NCBI RefSeq assembly: GCF_037038585.1
Contig: NC_092520.1
Coordinates: 149,419,104-149,483,103, forward strand
Source of the DNA: Patagioenas fasciata
Taxonomy: Eukaryota > Chordata > Aves > Columbiformes > Columbidae
Direction of reading: 5' to 3'
Length of the DNA: 64,000 bases
The notes below the pieces were generated by a model. It searched no databases and was not told the DNA's origin. It saw nothing but the letters and a program-made list of their open reading frames with translations. Both the position numbers and the translations under genes were made by a program. How positions within the stretch are numbered: position 1 is the stretch's first letter; each line of letters opens with the position of its first letter. Shown piece by piece: positions 62,890-64,000 of this stretch.

Positions 62890-64000
62890 ATTTGCCACCT
62901 GAGAAGTTTAAATTAGAAACAACATAGCGAGAACCAGCAATAACCAGGCTAGCAGGAGAGAAGGGAAGTGAGCTGGGTAGTTACAGAAATGGAATTGGTA
63001 TGTCATGCAATCATGTCCTCTCTTTTGCAGCAGGTTGCATGTCACAGGCAGGGACTGAGGGCATGGTCGGAGCTAACGCTTTCATCTTCCCCCTGCTGTG
63101 TTGCTCCTTGCCAGTACTGTTGTTTCTAAGGAAAGATTCCTTCTGAGAATGCATTGGAAGCCAAGGACGCAGAAGAACTAAGCAGTTTGTTATATTAAGC
63201 TAGCTGGGAGGCCAGGAGGAGGTGGCCGGTAACAGTATAATAACTGTAATTTAGGTATCTTTGTGGCCATATCTGTCAGATTTTGAGAAAGACAAAGGTG
63301 ATAAGCTTCACACTTCAGAGTGATGTAAAGTGTGGCAGGGCCTTTGAAAGAATGTGAGACCCCATGACAAGCCAGGAGACTAAGCTTTACTGCTTGTATC
63401 TGGGTTAGAAGCTGCAAAAATATTTTTAAAAGGAGATGACCCCATTTGAGCCCTGTGCTTTAAGTGCTGTTCCACTGACTCAGAGACAGGGTGATTTTAT
63501 GCCATCTGAGGATTCAGGCTGCTTTATTTCCCCTGATTTTCTTCTCTTCATTTTCTTTTTCATTCCCATAGTACTTTCCCCCTTTGACACTGTCTGGTTT
63601 TAGTGACTCCTTTTCATTGTGAAGGTCAGTGTGTTCAAAACTGGCTGTTGATTTGTGCTGCATATGACACCTCGAGAACCTTCCTGAAGGTATCTTAAAA
63701 GGATCTTATTTTCAGAGGTGCTGAGCAGCTCTTACTGCGTTCCAATGCCGTGATAAGTGCCCAACACCGCTGAAAACCAGGCTCCTTACACATGTTTCCA
63801 GGCAAGGGACCCAAGAACAAGTCACTCAAGATTAGTGGGCAGTTTTGGAAGTTTTGTCTAGTATTTCTTCCTTTGGATTAATTCTTTTGCCTGTCTTATC
63901 TAATAAACACATTTTTAGCCTCTTATTTTCCTGTTTTGCTAAGATTGTTCCTACTTGTGGTTTGCTTTTCTTTGCTGCGATGTCTTCCTTTTATCTCAGC

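Larger units (their letters stand above)
19584..64000 (+). other. IQSEC3: IQSEC3 intron 1 (continues beyond window)
   Basis: About 44 kb without any exon I can match to IQSEC3: no IQ-motif, SEC7 or PH coding sequence occurs in the open frames. A long first intron fits the spread-out structure of this gene in vertebrates. Apart from the first few tens of bases it is AT-rich DNA with microsatellites, rare ancient repeats and one CR1 cluster near the right end. Open frames of up to about 215 codons occur on either strand but have no recognisable domains. Stretches 32000-43900, 47000-53000 and 54000-60000 show nothing beyond unremarkable non-coding sequence. Confidence 0.8.

Noticed and set aside
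1-64000. CRISPR arrays, phage, bacterial operons or endogenous retroviral genes.
   Set aside because: No regularly spaced direct repeats, no dense coding and no recognisable gag, pol or env blocks. The only reverse-transcriptase-linked remnants are CR1 tails.

Overview
This window is nuclear DNA from an amniote, almost certainly a bird. The evidence is several truncated CR1 LINE copies whose 3' ends carry the ATTCTATG-type tail, a few very old MIR/L3-like fragments, AT-rich non-coding DNA with many A-rich microsatellites, and a single sharp CpG island. There is no operon-like packing, no CRISPR array and no dense coding. The species cannot be named from the sequence.

Layout. Positions 1 to about 18350 are the 5' flank of a gene. 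This flank holds a tail-to-tail pair of CR1 fragments (1-391 and 615-1025), old SINE-like remnants, a cluster of AAAC/AAACC microsatellites, a 14-bp hairpin (7094-7125), and a large imperfect inverted repeat with two arms of about 550-620 bp (12016-12566 and 13124-13746) around a spacer that contains a CR1 tail. A reverse-oriented CR1 (17833-18350) and an A-rich tract lead into a CpG island at about 18455-19650.

The only gene recognised with confidence is IQSEC3 (BRAG3/SynArfGEF), an Arf guanine-nucleotide exchange factor of inhibitory synapses. Its first coding exon is 19099-19583 on the + strand and ends in a GTAAGT donor. The CpG island supplies a TATA-less promoter with GC boxes and an NRF1-like site, and a (GC)n(GT)n tract capable of forming Z-DNA. 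Everything from 19584 to 64000 is read as the first intron; no IQ, SEC7 or PH exon is present.

Within the intron the more interesting points are a cluster of two perfect octamers and a perfect CRE palindrome (26445-26600), a possible 24-nt microexon 300 bp further on (26898-26921) that would keep the IQSEC3 frame, fossil MIR/L3 pieces, several microsatellites, and a CR1 with a second partial CR1 tail attached (61698-62224). The strongest structural observation in the window is the 1.7-kb inverted repeat at 12016-13746, which no standard annotation type here explains.
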